Shown piece after piece: positions 36,870-45,736 of a stretch of DNA of 64,000 nt. Under the pieces are notes generated by a model. That model saw nothing but the letters and a program-made list of their open reading frames with translations. It was not told the origin of the DNA and did no database searches. How positions within the stretch are numbered: the first letter of the stretch is position 1; every line of letters starts with the position of its first letter. The translations under genes and the position numbers were made by a program. Origin of the DNA: Phycisphaerae bacterium (lineage in GTDB: Bacteria > Planctomycetota > Phycisphaerae > Phycisphaerales > SM1A02); assembly GCA_002711415.1 (NCBI GenBank), contig PARI01000010.1, positions 1-64,000 of the forward strand. Direction: 5' to 3'.

Positions 36870-36898
36870 TTGCCGTTCCGGTTCGACCGATCAATAAT
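36870..36898 (+). promoter_or_regulatory. Sigma-70-like promoter ahead of the candidate RNA
   Basis: TTGCCG at 36870-36875 and AATAAT at 36893-36898 are separated by 17 bp, close to consensus. Transcription would start near 36905. Confidence 0.5.
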
Positions 36899-36904
36899 CA
36901 AGTA

Positions 36905-37224
36905 TCGCACACGAAACGAGTCATGGGCACGTGCGAAATGCTGCACACCCACCTCGAACAACCGTGCGACGACCGGCCTGATCTTGGTCGGGCTGGGCGA
37001 TGTGCTCCTTGGGACGCCGAGGAGATGGTTCTTCCAGCGGCAGGAGCCCACAATGGCCCTGTGACTGCTGGAGAGGAGCGCTTCATGAGAGGAGGTGGTC
37101 CAGTGATCAATTGTGACTGTACGAAGGGTCGGCACGCATAGGATTTGCGCCCGACGGGGTTGCACAGCGTGCCACCCAAGCGATAAAAGGACCCGGCAGC
37201 ATAACGCTGCCGGGTCCGTTTTTT
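36905..37224 (+). ncRNA. Candidate structured non-coding RNA, about 320 nt
   Basis: The 529-bp gap after ftsK has no credible protein gene. It holds a near-consensus promoter, a series of stable hairpins and a perfect terminator. Visible helices are CTCCTTGG/CCGAGGAG (37005-37012 with 37017-37024), CCAGC/GCTGG around 37034-37071 with a bulged inner stem, GGCACGC/GCGTGCC (37131-37137 with 37167-37173) flanked by GGG/CCC, and a nested TGC/GCA hairpin. The size fits RNase P RNA or tmRNA, but I do not find their conserved core motifs, the tmRNA tag frame or an SRP GGAAGCAGC loop. The family is unknown. The remainder of the gap (37225-37379) is the leader of the next gene. Confidence 0.5.
37189..37224 (+). 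terminator. Strong intrinsic terminator
   Basis: A perfect 12-bp stem (GGACCCGGCAGC with GCTGCCGGGTCC), a 5-nt loop and a run of six T at 37219-37224. It ends whatever is transcribed from the promoter at 36870-36898, and possibly ftsK read-through. Confidence 0.9.
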
Positions 37225-37304
37225 CCCTGAGACAGACCTGGAAGACCGCTCCATGGGGCCTCCAAGGGGGTGGGCCCGCTGATGTGCGAAATGACGGGTT
37301 CGGA

Positions 37305-37310
37305 TACAAT
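37305..37310 (+). promoter_or_regulatory. Putative -10 box of the secreted Tyr-rich protein gene
   Basis: TACAAT about 70 nt before the ATG at 37380; no good -35 is seen. AAAGG 9 nt before the ATG serves as a ribosome binding site, so this gene looks leadered. Confidence 0.35.
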
Positions 37311-37379
37311 CTCCCCTCGCCAAGGGGCGGTCCCGGACAGTAGCCGGGGTTCGAAACAGAAACGAGAAAGGCACTATCA

Positions 37380-38270
37380 ATGACTCATGCTTTCAGATGT
37401 CTCCTGCTTGCTGGAATGGTCCTTGTGACCGGTTCCCAGGTCATGGCACAGACCGACCAGGCCATGCAGAATCTCCAGCTGGAATTGAACGCACTCAACT
37501 CGATGACCGACACCATCGGCCCGATGGTCGGTGATGCCAAGCAGAGGCTCGCCCAGATGCAGGCGTTCATCAAGGAGAAGAACCTGACGGGCGAGTACTC
37601 GTCGTTCAAGGCCGCCGACAACGCCCCCCAGAAGCCGAGCCTGACCTTCATGCAGGCGTACAACGAGGCGATCAAGGCTGAGAAGCTCAAGGGCACGGTC
37701 ACCGTCAGCACGAAGGATCTCGGCCTGCTCAGCCGGGAAGTCGACGCAACCACGTCCATGGTCAAGCAGAGCTGGGCGAACCTGAACAGCAAGCGACAGG
37801 ATGTCGCCGAGATGACCGCCTTTCTCAACGACAAGGGCATGATGAACGACTACACGGCATGGGGACCGACCTACCAGGCCGAGCAGAAGAAGATCGCCAA
37901 GCAGAACGCCGCCAAGGAGCAGGCTGCATGGGATGCCAAGCAGAAGAAGATCAATGCCGCCTACAACGAGCTCCAGAAGCGATGGGACTACCTCGGGTAC
38001 TCCACCGGCCTCGACTACAACTACCCGGTGAGCCAGGGCGGAACCTACGGTGGCTCAGGTGATACACAGGGCATCTCCCGTGGCTCCACCGGCTACTCGG
38101 GATCGAACTACTACTCGGGCTCGTACTGGAACGGCTACTACGACCCCTACTACGATGTCCATGGATATCCCCGAAGGGATGCCGCGGGCTCCGTCGACTC
38201 CTGGAACAGGGCTGAATCGCACCACCGAAGGGAATCGACCCCGACCGCTGCAAGCAGCGTCAAGGGCTGA
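37380..38270 (+). CDS. Secreted protein with helical core and Tyr/Gly/Ser-rich tail
   Basis: A 296-residue exported protein of unknown function. The signal peptide is FRCLLLAGMVLVTGSQVMAQ. Residues 25-215 are alpha-helical and rich in Lys, Gln, Ala and Met, with coiled-coil character (MQNLQLELNALNSMTDTIG, QKKIAKQNAAKEQAAWDAKQ). The C-terminal 80 residues are low-complexity and rich in Tyr, Gly and Ser (STGYSGSNYYSGSYWNGYYD), then end in a His/Arg/Thr-rich segment. I know no family with this layout. It may be an envelope or extracellular structural protein. A strong bidirectional hairpin follows. Confidence 0.75.
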   Translation: MTHAFRCLLLAGMVLVTGSQVMAQTDQAMQNLQLELNALNSMTDTIGPMVGDAKQRLAQMQAFIKEKNLTGEYSSFKAADNAPQKPSLTFMQAYNEAIKAEKLKGTVTVSTKDLGLLSREVDATTSMVKQSWANLNSKRQDVAEMTAFLNDKGMMNDYTAWGPTYQAEQKKIAKQNAAKEQAAWDAKQKKINAAYNELQKRWDYLGYSTGLDYNYPVSQGGTYGGSGDTQGISRGSTGYSGSNYYSGSYWNGYYDPYYDVHGYPRRDAAGSVDSWNRAESHHRRESTPTAASSVKG

Positions 38271-38297
38271 ACCCAGAATCACAGTGCCTCAACATGC

Positions 38298-38325
38298 AAC
38301 GCCGTCACCGCGAGGTGACGGCGTT
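38298..38325. terminator. Bidirectional hairpin between convergent genes
   Basis: A 12-bp perfect stem (AACGCCGTCACC with GGTGACGGCGTT) and a 4-nt loop lie between the secreted-protein gene and the convergent deaminase gene, 2 bp from the deaminase stop. T-runs are weak on both sides. Confidence 0.65.
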
Positions 38326-38327
38326 GT

Positions 38328-38777
38328 TCATTCCCCGATGTCCTCGGCCCACAGGTCGGGCTTCTCATCGAAAAGCCGCTGCATCAGCTCCTTGCAACGA
38401 CTGCAGTCCAGGTTGATGATCTCGACCCCGTGATCGTCCATCCAGTGCTCGGCACCCTGGTAGGAGACGTTCTCGCCGATGATCACCAGTGGAATCCCAT
38501 GGAGGATGGCGGTTCCGGTGCACATGTGACATGGACTGAGCGTTGACACGAGGGTCAGGCTCTTCCAGTCACGGCGACGTCCGGCATTCCGGATGCAGAC
38601 GACCTCGGCATGGGCGGTCGTGTCATGGGCCTGGACTCGCATGTTGTGTCCGCGAGCGATGATCTGCCCACCCTGATCGACCAGGACCGACCCGATCGGG
38701 ATGCCACCCTCGTTCCACGACTTCTCGGCCTGCTCGATCGCCTCGTCCATCCACTGCCTGTGGCGCTGATCACTCAT
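38328..38777 (-). CDS. Cytosine deaminase, Fcy1-like (CMP/dCMP deaminase superfamily)
   Basis: A 149-residue zinc deaminase. The active site is THAEVVCIRNAGR (zinc His and catalytic Glu) and TLSPCHMCTG (two zinc Cys). Its motifs follow yeast cytosine deaminase closely: GGIPIGSVLV, ARGHNMRVQ, TLSPCHMCTGTAILHGIPLV, IIGENVSY and the C-terminal EDIGE. This makes conversion of cytosine to uracil (pyrimidine salvage) more likely than tRNA or guanine deamination, although TadA-like nucleoside deaminases cannot be fully excluded. The start overlaps the end of the epimerase gene by 4 bp, so the two genes are translationally coupled. Confidence 0.85.
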   Translation of the reverse strand: MSDQRHRQWMDEAIEQAEKSWNEGGIPIGSVLVDQGGQIIARGHNMRVQAHDTTAHAEVVCIRNAGRRRDWKSLTLVSTLSPCHMCTGTAILHGIPLVIIGENVSYQGAEHWMDDHGVEIINLDCSRCKELMQRLFDEKPDLWAEDIGE

Positions 38778-39763
38778 GTCGCTGCAGGCCTCATCGAATC
38801 AACCGTCGAGACGATTCCGTCCTGGAATGACACGATTGGCTCGTACCCGATCAATGCTGCTGCAGCCTCGATGGAGGCCTCGGAATCACGAACATCACCG
38901 GTCCTGGCCGGCTCAAGGACGGGTTCGGCCGAGTGGCCGATGCTCAAGGCGATCGTCTCCAGCAGTTGAAGGAGGCTGTACCGGGCACCACACCCGATGT
39001 TGACGACCTGTCCCTGCAGGGAAGCGTCGGCACCACCAGCCAGCAGGTTGGCATGCACCGCATTGGCGACGTAGGTGAAGTCCCTGGTCTGGAGACCATC
39101 GCCGTAGACGATTGGTTGCTCTCCCTGGAACAGCGACTCGATCCACCTCGGAATCACCGCAGCGTAGGTCGAGTCGGACCGCTGCCTTGGACCGAAGATG
39201 TTGAAGTACCTCAGGCAGACCGCATGCATCTGGTAGCAGAGAGCGTACGAACGGACCAGGTGCTCCCCAGCCAGCTTGCTCGCGGCGTAGGGTGACCGTG
39301 GGTCCGGGCACATGGTCTCGGTCTTCGGAAGCGACGGCTGGTCGCCATAGGCACTGCTGCTGGCCGCATAGACCACCCGACTGGAGTTGCGGCGTGCCGC
39401 GTCCAGGACCAGCCCGGTTCCGAGGGTGTTGGCCTGCAGGTACTCCAGTGGCATCTGGACGCTCCTGGGCACCGAGCCCAGTGCCGCCTGGTGAAATACC
39501 ACGGAGGCTCCATCGACCGCATCAGCCACGGAAGTGGCATCGAGGACGCTTCCCTCGATGAAACGGACACGATCGGCGAATCCGGCGATGTTCTCGATCC
39601 GGCCGTTGGACAGGTCGTCGATGATGGTGACGGAGGCACCCAGATCCACGAGTGCCTCGCAGAGGTGTGATCCGATGAAGCCGGCCCCACCGGTCACGCA
39701 GACGGCCTTGGTTACGTACGCCTCGCGATGAGCATCGAGGACTGTTTCGGGGATGACACTCAT
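38774..39763 (-). CDS. NAD-dependent sugar-nucleotide epimerase/dehydratase
   Basis: A 329-residue extended short-chain dehydrogenase. The NAD site is VCVTGGAGFIGSHLCEAL, and the catalytic Ser and Tyr/Lys are in VYAASSSAYGDQ and PYAASKLAGEHLVRSY. CLRYFNIFGPRQRSDSTYAA and VYGDGLQTRDFTYVANAV are typical of UDP-N-acetylglucosamine or UDP-glucuronate 4-epimerases (WbpP/GalE group); the precise sugar is uncertain. The ATG at 39763 has a TATCCT box 7 nt upstream and replaces a longer TTG start at 39796. It is coupled to the deaminase gene downstream by a 4-bp overlap. Confidence 0.88.
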   Translation of the reverse strand: MSVIPETVLDAHREAYVTKAVCVTGGAGFIGSHLCEALVDLGASVTIIDDLSNGRIENIAGFADRVRFIEGSVLDATSVADAVDGASVVFHQAALGSVPRSVQMPLEYLQANTLGTGLVLDAARRNSSRVVYAASSSAYGDQPSLPKTETMCPDPRSPYAASKLAGEHLVRSYALCYQMHAVCLRYFNIFGPRQRSDSTYAAVIPRWIESLFQGEQPIVYGDGLQTRDFTYVANAVHANLLAGGADASLQGQVVNIGCGARYSLLQLLETIALSIGHSAEPVLEPARTGDVRDSEASIEAAAALIGYEPIVSFQDGIVSTVDSMRPAAT

Positions 39764-39770
39764 GGGGATG

Positions 39771-39776
39771 AGGATA
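39771..39776 (-). promoter_or_regulatory. Putative -10 box of the epimerase gene
   Basis: TATCCT on the minus strand, 7 nt before the ATG at 39763; this implies an almost leaderless mRNA. Confidence 0.35.
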
Positions 39777-39807
39777 TCACAACATGATGCGTTCAAGACG
39801 AAGGACA

Positions 39808-39832
39808 GGGGTCCCGCCTGCGGCAGGACCCC
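39808..39832 (-). terminator. Hairpin after atpA
   Basis: On the minus strand GGGGTC...GACCCC with an inner GCC/GGC pairing forms a GC-rich hairpin 27 bp after the atpA stop. The T-run is poor. It supports the view that the ATP synthase transcript ends after atpA. Confidence 0.5.
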
Positions 39833-39858
39833 TTGAGTGTCGTCTCATGGTTGATCGA

Positions 39859-41412
<1,554 letters not shown>

Positions 41413-41516
41413 GTTCCTGACCTCGAAAGCTGTGGCGACTGGCGCCGGTGTTCATGAGCCTGCTTGGTTCGCCATGACCGGGAGTCGGCTCATCACTCCC
41501 GGGTGGTATGACTGGT

Positions 41517-42128
41517 TCAGGCGGATTCGTCCATGAAATCCGTGTACTGCTCCCGGATCCTCGCGGAACCGGAATCGATCATCTCCTGGTGGAGACGGCG
41601 AAGCTGGGTCTGGATCGATCCGTCGATCAGTTCATCCCCGATGCGGAGCTTGATACCACCGATCATGGAGTCATCCTGGTAGGTATGCAGGATGGCCTCC
41701 TTGCCGATGGTTGACTTGATGCGCTGCTTGAGCGATTCGGAGATCTCGGGCGACAAGGACTGGCCTTCAGGCGTGTAGACGTCGACCTCCACGCGGCCGC
41801 ACGCCTCCTGAAGCTGGTGGTCGAAGGCATCATTGATGTGGGAGAGATGACCCAACCGGCCCTTCACGTTGAGAACAAGCATGAATCGAAGCAGGAGATC
41901 ATCGATGCGACCCTGGAAGATCTGCTTCAAGGCAGCCTCCCGACGCCCCTGGTCGATGATCGGTGTCTTCAGGAACTCCGCGAACGAGGCATCACCACGC
42001 ACCAGCTCGCAGACCTGCTCGAGCTGGCCTGCCATCGCCTGGGCCTTCTCGGTACCACCATCGTCGGCACAGAGCTCGAAGAGGCTCCGTGCGTAGACGT
42101 TGGCGACCTGGTCCATCTGCTTCGGCAT
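41517..42128 (-). CDS. atpH: F-type ATP synthase subunit delta
   Basis: The peripheral-stalk subunit that ties F1 to the b subunits. The 203-residue protein begins MPKQMDQVANVYARSLFELC, and its C-terminal part is typical (KEAILHTYQDDSMIGGIKLR, IGDELIDGSIQTQLRRL). The ATG at 42128 is preferred to an upstream TTG that would overlap atpF. It lies between atpF and atpA, with 104 bp to atpA, in the standard order. Confidence 0.92.
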   Translation of the reverse strand: MPKQMDQVANVYARSLFELCADDGGTEKAQAMAGQLEQVCELVRGDASFAEFLKTPIIDQGRREAALKQIFQGRIDDLLLRFMLVLNVKGRLGHLSHINDAFDHQLQEACGRVEVDVYTPEGQSLSPEISESLKQRIKSTIGKEAILHTYQDDSMIGGIKLRIGDELIDGSIQTQLRRLHQEMIDSGSARIREQYTDFMDESA

Positions 42129-42157
42129 TGCGTTCTGGTGCTCCGTGAGTGCCGGTT

Positions 42158-42679
42158 TCAAACGGCGTGTTCGGACAGTTCCTTCAAGGACTCCTCGACA
42201 AGCTGCTTCTGGTCGGCGGCATTGACCTCGCGATCGAGGATCTTGCCGGCGACCGCCGCGGCCAGGTCGGCTGCACTGTCGTGCAACTGGCTGATGGCCG
42301 CCTTCTTGGCGGTCTCGATGTCATGCGATGCCCGCTTGAGGCGCTCGGCAAGCTCGGCCTCGTTCTTGGCCTTCAGATCCTCAGCGACCCGCTTGGCCTC
42401 GGCACGAGCGGACTGGATCATCTGGTTGGCCTCCTCGCGGGCCTCCGCAAGATTGCGTTCGTACTCGGCCAGGGCGGCCTTGGCCTGTTCACGAGCTTCC
42501 TCGGCCGACTTGATCTCGGAGAGGATCTTCTCGTTCCTATCATCGAGGCCCTTGCTGATCTTGGGCCAGACGAACAGGGACAGGACCACCAGGACGATCA
42601 GGAAGACCACGATCGCGGTGACACCGGGCATCCAGTTGAACGCCGCAGGGTTGTCTGCAGCGAGAACAAGAGGGTTCAT
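42158..42679 (-). CDS. atpF: F-type ATP synthase subunit b
   Basis: The 173-residue stator subunit has one membrane helix near the N-terminus (TAIVVFLIVLVVLSLFVWPK). A long charged coiled coil follows (EKILSEIKSAEEAREQAKAA, and REEANQMIQSARAEAKRVAE). The early residues (MNPLVLAADNPAAF) may be periplasmic. It follows atpE with a 37-bp gap, in normal gene order. Confidence 0.93.
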   Translation of the reverse strand: MNPLVLAADNPAAFNWMPGVTAIVVFLIVLVVLSLFVWPKISKGLDDRNEKILSEIKSAEEAREQAKAALAEYERNLAEAREEANQMIQSARAEAKRVAEDLKAKNEAELAERLKRASHDIETAKKAAISQLHDSAADLAAAVAGKILDREVNAADQKQLVEESLKELSEHAV

Positions 42680-42716
42680 CGATGAACTCCTTCAGGTAGC
42701 GGAAGACCGACTCCGG

Positions 42717-43106
42717 TCAACCTGCGCTGCCGAGTGTTCCCTGCAAGGCGAGGAAGCCTGCAACGATGGCGAACAGTGCAACACCTTCGATGAGTGCCGC
42801 CGTCAGGATCATGTTGATGAAGATCCTGCCGGCCATTTCGGGCTGGCGTGCGATTGCCTGGACGGCGTCGCCACCGATACGGCCGATGCCGATACCCGCA
42901 CCCACTGCGGCCAGGCCGGCGGCAATACCACCACCGATGCCCTTGCCGAAGCCTGAGCCACCTGCACCGATCTGCTCATTGACCGAGGCGGCCATCTGTG
43001 CCTGTGCACGAGCTTCGGCATCGGTGTCCTGTGCAAGCGCGATGCCTGCATCGAATGCCACGAGGGCGAGGAAGGCGATAACGAACATTGAAATGAGATT
43101 CTTCAT
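42717..43106 (-). CDS. atpE: F-type ATP synthase subunit c with N-terminal signal-like extension
   Basis: The ring subunit that carries protons. The hairpin is complete: helix 1 with the Gly-rich AAGLAAVGAGIGIGRIGG, the polar loop AIARQPE and helix 2 with the essential Glu in LTAALIEGVALFAIVAGF. The residues around the Glu and the lack of a helix-1 Gln fit a proton-type rather than sodium-type ring. It is unusually long, 129 residues instead of about 80. The first 25 residues look like a signal peptide (LISMFVIAFLALVAFDAGIA), followed by an Ala/Gln-rich spacer. The ATG at 43106 is the only sensible start. Confidence 0.94.
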   Translation of the reverse strand: MKNLISMFVIAFLALVAFDAGIALAQDTDAEARAQAQMAASVNEQIGAGGSGFGKGIGGGIAAGLAAVGAGIGIGRIGGDAVQAIARQPEMAGRIFINMILTAALIEGVALFAIVAGFLALQGTLGSAG

Positions 43107-43216
43107 TTGGAGTCGATTCTCCGTTGAGCTTTCTTGACGCGGTGGGTCGCGTCTTCTTCTGGTCTCGTGAATTGCTGGTCGTGACCTCCCACTGTCGCGA
43201 CCATAGTGCTTGAAAA

Positions 43217-44155
43217 TCAGTGCCCCGCCACCGCCGCCTTTGCATCCTCCGCCTCCTCGAGTTCGAGCTCGTGCTCCTCGTGAGACATGAGGCTGATGAA
43301 GACCGCGGTCAGGAACATGAAGATGAACGCCTGGAGGAACGCAACGAAGATCTCCAGGAATGAAATCATGACTGTGAATATCGTGCTGACGAGCGTGATC
43401 GTGCCACCTCCGAGCAGGCCGAGACCTCCACTGAAGGCCATGTAGCCGAACAGGAGGAGCGTGCCCATCATGGTGTGGCCACCGACCATGTTGGCGAAGA
43501 GGCGGATGGCCAGGGCGGCGGGCTTGATGAACAGGCCCGCGATCTCGACGGCGAAGACGATGGGGACGATCAGCCAGAGGCCGATCGGGCCGTCGATCAG
43601 GCCACCGGTCATGTGCTCGAGGAAACCCTTGACCCCGAGCTCCCGGAATCCATGGACCTGGATCACGACGAAGGAGATCAGGGCAAGGCCGCAGGTGATC
43701 GCGATGTTCGCGGTCGCCGTCCCGCCGAAGTAGTAGTGGTGATAGTTGTCCGAACCGGTGAAGAAGACGTACAGCAGAGCCTGCATGTCGGCGAAGGGGA
43801 TGATGCCGAAGAGGTTCATCGTGAGGATGAAGAAGAACAGGCTCAGCAGGTACGGCAGGTACTTGCGGGTGGAGTGCTCGCCCATGACGGGCAGGAGCAT
43901 CTCGTTGCGAAGGTAGACGACCATCGCCTCGATGAGCTGGGCGAACTTGCCCTTGGTGACGAATCTGGCGTTGCCTTCGGTCTCGGGGCCGGTCACGATG
44001 GCTCGTGAGGCGATCCAGAGCAGGAACACGGTGACGAACCCCGCGATGACCATCGTCACCATCTGGGTCGTCAGCACGGGCGTGCCACCAACCGACCAGA
44101 GGACGTGATCGACCACGTGCGAGGTGGGACTCATTTCCGCGATCAGAAGCGACAT
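43217..44155 (-). CDS. atpB: F-type ATP synthase subunit a
   Basis: The membrane stator half-channel subunit. The 312-residue protein has the conserved Arg of the proton path in helix 4 (KPAALAIRLFANMVGGHTMM) and the Gln/Glu-containing C-terminal helices (FVAFLQAFIFMFLTAVFISL). The early region WIASRAIVTGPE lies in the first loop. The C-terminus ends in an acidic Glu/His-rich tail (SHEEHELELEEAED). It is in place between the atpI-like gene and atpE. Confidence 0.95.
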   Translation of the reverse strand: MSLLIAEMSPTSHVVDHVLWSVGGTPVLTTQMVTMVIAGFVTVFLLWIASRAIVTGPETEGNARFVTKGKFAQLIEAMVVYLRNEMLLPVMGEHSTRKYLPYLLSLFFFILTMNLFGIIPFADMQALLYVFFTGSDNYHHYYFGGTATANIAITCGLALISFVVIQVHGFRELGVKGFLEHMTGGLIDGPIGLWLIVPIVFAVEIAGLFIKPAALAIRLFANMVGGHTMMGTLLLFGYMAFSGGLGLLGGGTITLVSTIFTVMISFLEIFVAFLQAFIFMFLTAVFISLMSHEEHELELEEAEDAKAAVAGH

Positions 44156-44290
44156 ACCTGACCTGGAACTCCGGTATCACACCCGATTAGTCCGGGTGCT
44201 CCTGCGAACATGGACGGGCGGGCATTCTCGAACCCATCAACGCGATGGGCTTCCGTCCGTCTCGACCTGCCACGATGTCCGATGGTCCTC

Positions 44291-44722
44291 TCAGGATCCC
44301 TGCCTGTGGAGGGATCTCGAAATGGCCCAGACCTCAGTCACTAGGGTCAGGAGGTAGGCCCCCGCGAGGCAAAGAACATAGGGGACTGGCTCGGGTCGAG
44401 TTGCGGAGTATATCAGGAAACCAAGCAGCGGGGTCACCAGCAGTCGTATGACGGTCGAGGCCAGCCAGAGCGTCATCCAGGTGCCGACGGTCCGGGGTTT
44501 CCAGGGGGCCAGCACGATGATCGAGGCGAATCCGACGGCGAGCACGACACCGATCCCCTCGATGCCGGAGAGTACCGTTCGGGCCTCGAGGTCCATGAGC
44601 TGGCCGAGCAGGAGCATCAACAGGCCGCACAGGAGTCCCACACCGAGCACGGACAACAGAAGCCCCATGACTGGCATCGTCCGAACGGGTCCATCGAGGC
44701 CTGCTGGTGCCTCAGTCATCAT
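44291..44722 (-). CDS. AtpI-like four-helix membrane protein of the ATP synthase operon
   Basis: A 143-residue protein with four hydrophobic helices (PVMGLLLSVLGVGLLCGLLM, GVVLAVGFASIIVLAP, LASTVIRLLVTPLLGFLIY, VLCLAGAYLLTLVTEVWAI). Position and topology match ATP synthase protein I, which helps c-ring assembly, although sequence similarity in this family is always low. Its start overlaps the upstream AtpZ-like gene by 11 bp, indicating coupling. Confidence 0.7.
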   Translation of the reverse strand: MMTEAPAGLDGPVRTMPVMGLLLSVLGVGLLCGLLMLLLGQLMDLEARTVLSGIEGIGVVLAVGFASIIVLAPWKPRTVGTWMTLWLASTVIRLLVTPLLGFLIYSATRPEPVPYVLCLAGAYLLTLVTEVWAISRSLHRQGS

Positions 44723-45053
44723 TGTCGTCCTGCTCCTGGAAATCGTCGTCCGTCAACGGGGTCCCCCTGCCCCTGGTCGGAGCCGTCCGCTCGAGCATCG
44801 AGTTGAGCTTCCAGGCACCCCGGACCAGGGTGACCAGGCCGGTGAGTACACCGACCCCTGCACCAACGGTCACCCAGACGTATTCCTGGCCAAGCCACCA
44901 GTCGATGAGCCAACCGATCCCACCTCCGGCGATGACCTGCCCGATGACCTCCCCGGCCAGACCGAGCATCTTGAGACCGGCTGAAAACTCCGCCCTGTGC
45001 ATTCGGCGAGAGCCCGTGGACACCCTTCCTGAAGAATTGGCTTGATCATCCAT
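44712..45053 (-). CDS. AtpZ/AtpI-family ATP synthase accessory protein
   Basis: A 113-residue protein with two membrane helices joined by a short turn: LAGEVIGQVIAGGGIGWLID and WVTVGAGVGVLTGLVTLVRG. The GGGIGWLIDWWLG motif is typical of the AtpZ (F0F1 ATPase subunit, DUF-type AtpI) family. The ends are charged and disordered (TDDDFQEQDDNDD). It is the first gene of the atp operon, with a TATCTT box 8 nt before its ATG. Confidence 0.8.
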   Translation of the reverse strand: MDDQANSSGRVSTGSRRMHRAEFSAGLKMLGLAGEVIGQVIAGGGIGWLIDWWLGQEYVWVTVGAGVGVLTGLVTLVRGAWKLNSMLERTAPTRGRGTPLTDDDFQEQDDNDD

Positions 45054-45061
45054 CGCTTCAG

Positions 45062-45067
45062 AAGATA
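45062..45067 (-). promoter_or_regulatory. Putative -10 box of the atp operon
   Basis: TATCTT on the minus strand ends 8 nt before the first start codon of the operon. Confidence 0.35.
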
Positions 45068-45079
45068 TCCGGGCTCATG

Positions 45080-45132
45080 TTGACCTGCAAAAAGAAGTGC
45101 GGGGAGATTCTGATACTTGAACCGCAGGTCAA
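45080..45132. promoter_or_regulatory. Inverted repeat in the atp / nuoI-like divergent region
   Basis: TTGACCTGC (45080-45088) and GCAGGTCAA (45124-45132) are perfect 9-bp inverted copies, 35 bp apart, in the 107-bp region between the two divergent transcription units. They could be paired operator half-sites or a stem in the leader of either gene. Confidence 0.4.
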
Positions 45133-45160
45133 GTAAGATATTTGATACGAAAGCATCACC

Positions 45161-45718
45161 ATGCCCATAGATGACAAGGACATCATCGATGTGACCCCCA
45201 GGAAGCTCAACAGGAGTGAGAGCCTGTTCATTCCAAGCGTATTCAAGGGGATCGGCACGACGATGAGACATGCCTTCGAGAACTTCGGCCGCAACGGGAC
45301 CAATAAGAAGAACATCTGGGTCCTGCAGTACCCCGAGCAGAAGCGGGATGATCGAGACGTCGAGGATGGCGGACAGTACCGGCCGACCTTCAGGGGGGTT
45401 CACAGGCTCAACAAGGACGAGGATGGCCGCGTCCGGTGCGTGGCATGCTTCATGTGTGCAACGGCGTGCCCGGCAAACTGCATCCACATCGTCGCCGAGG
45501 AGAGCCCGTGGGAGGATCGCGAGAAGTACCCGATGCAGTTCGACATCGACGAGCTTCGATGCATCTACTGCGGCATGTGCGAGGAGGCGTGCCCCTGTGA
45601 TGCCATCGAGCTGACGCCCCACTACGAGATCACGGGCCTGTCACGGGCTGAGATGATCCTCGATAAATCAAAGCTTCTCGAGGTCTTCGACCGCACGATC
45701 GACGAGAAGCCGATGTGA
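45161..45718 (+). CDS. nuoI: NuoI-like ferredoxin subunit (complex I 23-kDa type)
   Basis: A 185-residue protein with two [4Fe-4S] clusters in the order CVACFMCATACPANCIHI and CIYCGMCEEACPCDAIEL. It has the complex I context residues YRPTFRGVHRLNKDEDGRVR and, after the clusters, ELTPHYEITGLSRAEMI. This matches NADH-quinone oxidoreductase subunit I, which carries electrons to N2. No other nuo gene is adjacent, so it is an orphan copy or a member of a split complex I. The start is 35 bp downstream of the inverted repeat arm. Confidence 0.9.
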   Translation: MPIDDKDIIDVTPRKLNRSESLFIPSVFKGIGTTMRHAFENFGRNGTNKKNIWVLQYPEQKRDDRDVEDGGQYRPTFRGVHRLNKDEDGRVRCVACFMCATACPANCIHIVAEESPWEDREKYPMQFDIDELRCIYCGMCEEACPCDAIELTPHYEITGLSRAEMILDKSKLLEVFDRTIDEKPM

Positions 45719-45736
45719 GCCGCGGCTTGGCCGCGA

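Noticed and set aside
36923-37141. A 72-codon ORF inside the candidate RNA
   Set aside because: No ribosome binding site, no recognisable composition, and it runs through strong helices. I treat the unit as non-coding.
37330-37355. GGGGTTCGAAAC resembling a tRNA T-arm
   Set aside because: No acceptor, D or anticodon arms can be built around it; it lies in the leader of the secreted-protein gene.
42717-44180. A continuous 487-codon frame over atpE and atpB on the minus strand
   Set aside because: Only the part from 43106 downstream is the c subunit. The upstream part is an out-of-frame reading of atpB, rich in Arg, His and Pro, and the real subunit a is in another frame.
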